Assembly (NCBI GenBank): GCA_016202555.1
Contig: JACQOL010000168.1
Coordinates: 1-6,329, forward strand
Direction of reading: 5' to 3'
DNA from: Chloroflexota bacterium
Lineage (GTDB): Bacteria; Chloroflexota; Dehalococcoidia; Dehalococcoidales; UBA2162
Length of the DNA: 6,329 nt
Within the stretch, counting starts at the first letter, position 1. Each line of letters begins with the position of its first letter. The notes beneath the pieces were generated by a model that searched no databases, had not been told where the DNA came from, and was given only the letters and a program-made list of their open reading frames with translations. Shown here piece after piece: positions 5,601 to 6,329 of the stretch. Made by a program: the position numbers and the translations under genes.

Positions 5601-6253
5601 GAAAAGCAAAAATTTGCGCCGTCATTGTCAATAATGACCCTAAAGCAGTCAAGGAGATTGAGTCGCTAATTGACCTGTTCGAGGTGCGGATAGACCTTAT
5701 TGGGGATGGCTGGCCAGAACTGGTCAAGCCACTCAAGAAACCCTGGATAGCCTGTAACCGCAGTGCCGATGAGGGTGGTCAATGGCAAGGTAACGAAGCC
5801 AGACGAGTCGAGGGACTGCTTCAAGCCGTTGAACTGGGGGCAGATATAGTCGATATTGAGCTCAGGACAAAAAATTTAGACAGGATTATCCAGCTTGTCA
5901 AGAAGAAAACAAAATGTCTCCTCTCATTTCATGACCTGGAAAAAACACCACCCCTTGGTGAGATGAAAGAGATAGTGAAAAGGCAACTGAAGTCCGGAGC
6001 CGACATCGCCAAGTTAGTTACTACCGCCCGGAACTTTGAAGACAACCTGACTGCCCTCAAGCTTATTACTGAGTTCCCTGAAGCCAAGCTGGTCTCTTTT
6101 ACCATGGGAACTCAGGGCACAATGAGCCGGATTCTCTGCCCGCTGGTCGGCGGCGATTTCACCTACGCATCGATTGCCGAAGGTAAAGAATCAGCCGCGG
6201 GACAGATAACGGTGAGAAATCTGAGACAAATCTACGAAATGGTAAAGGAATGA
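5597..6253 (+). CDS. aroD: 3-dehydroquinate dehydratase, type I (class I, Schiff base)
   Basis: A 218-residue enzyme that dehydrates 3-dehydroquinate to 3-dehydroshikimate through a lysine imine. The type I active site is complete: FEVRIDLI with Glu29 and Arg31, CNRSADEGG with Arg55 and Glu59, LSFHDLEKTP with the general acid-base His112, AKLVTTA with Schiff-base Lys139 (27 residues after the His, as in the Salmonella enzyme), GTQGTMSRI with Arg178, and SAAGQ with Ser199 and Gln203. Length is at the short end of the family (about 220-250). The ATG overlaps the aroB stop as ATGA, with GGTGGA at 5585-5590 six bases upstream, so translation is probably coupled. The stop in turn overlaps the aroE start. 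It is not the unrelated dodecameric type II enzyme (AroQ). Confidence 0.96.
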   Translation: MRKAKICAVIVNNDPKAVKEIESLIDLFEVRIDLIGDGWPELVKPLKKPWIACNRSADEGGQWQGNEARRVEGLLQAVELGADIVDIELRTKNLDRIIQLVKKKTKCLLSFHDLEKTPPLGEMKEIVKRQLKSGADIAKLVTTARNFEDNLTALKLITEFPEAKLVSFTMGTQGTMSRILCPLVGGDFTYASIAEGKESAAGQITVRNLRQIYEMVKE

Positions 6254-6329
6254 GAAACATAGTTATCTCGGGCAAGACCAGGCTGTGTGGGTTAATCGGC
6301 GACCCGGTAGAGCATACGATGTCACCGGC
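6250..6329 (+). CDS. aroE: Shikimate dehydrogenase, 5' end only
   Basis: The first 26 codons of a gene cut by the window edge. The ATG overlaps the aroD stop (ATGA), with AAAGGA directly before it, so it is probably translated by coupling. The product starts MRNIVISGKTRLCGLIGD and continues PVEHTMSP, matching the N-terminal substrate-binding domain of AroE, where the H-S-x-S-P motif binds shikimate. Here the first Ser is replaced by Thr23, a conservative change, and Ser25 is kept. The enzyme reduces 3-dehydroshikimate to shikimate with NADPH, the next step after AroD. The cofactor domain is outside the window. Confidence 0.9.
   Translation, partial: MRNIVISGKTRLCGLIGDPVEHTMSP

Overview
The window most resembles a chromosomal segment from an anaerobic bacterium, possibly of the Chloroflexota/Dehalococcoidia type. 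This rests on three things: a lipoprotein-type family 5 solute-binding protein paired with a corrinoid-methyltransferase-like URO-D protein, a compact aroF-aroB-aroD-aroE gene order that I recall from Dehalococcoides-like genomes, and mid-range base composition. The taxonomic placement is inference. All genes lie on the + strand, and nothing mobile, CRISPR-like or rRNA/tRNA-like is visible.

Positions 1-2974 form a two-gene unit. The first gene encodes a URO-D-fold protein with the zinc-ligand pattern of methylcobamide:thiol methyltransferases (H-x-C ... C). The second, 37 bases downstream with a strong ribosome binding site, encodes a large secreted lipoprotein of the oligopeptide/dipeptide-type (SBP_bac_5) ABC transporter family, with a 7-residue repeat linker behind its lipid-anchored cysteine. 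No permease or ATPase genes are in view.

Positions 2975-3442 contain no long gene but are rich in regulation. Two hairpins follow the binding-protein gene. Then come a consensus-like promoter (TTGACA-17-TAGATT) inside an inverted repeat, a 33-codon leader ORF in which half of residues 4-17 are Tyr or Phe, and RNA segments that can fold either into a 1:2 protector plus a 3:4 terminator or into a 2:3 antiterminator. This is the layout of a ribosome-mediated transcription attenuator. It sits directly before the aromatic amino acid genes and is the main discovery of the window.

Positions 3443-6329 hold the start of a shikimate-pathway operon: aroF (type I-beta DAHP synthase with an N-terminal regulatory domain), aroB (3-dehydroquinate synthase), aroD (type I 3-dehydroquinate dehydratase) and the first 26 codons of aroE (shikimate dehydrogenase), which runs off the right edge. 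The genes are in pathway order, separated by 16 bases or overlapping by ATGA, so they are probably co-transcribed and translationally coupled. Together they convert erythrose 4-phosphate and phosphoenolpyruvate towards shikimate. The proposed leader would raise transcription when charged Tyr/Phe tRNA is scarce, adding to the allosteric control expected from the AroF N-terminal domain.
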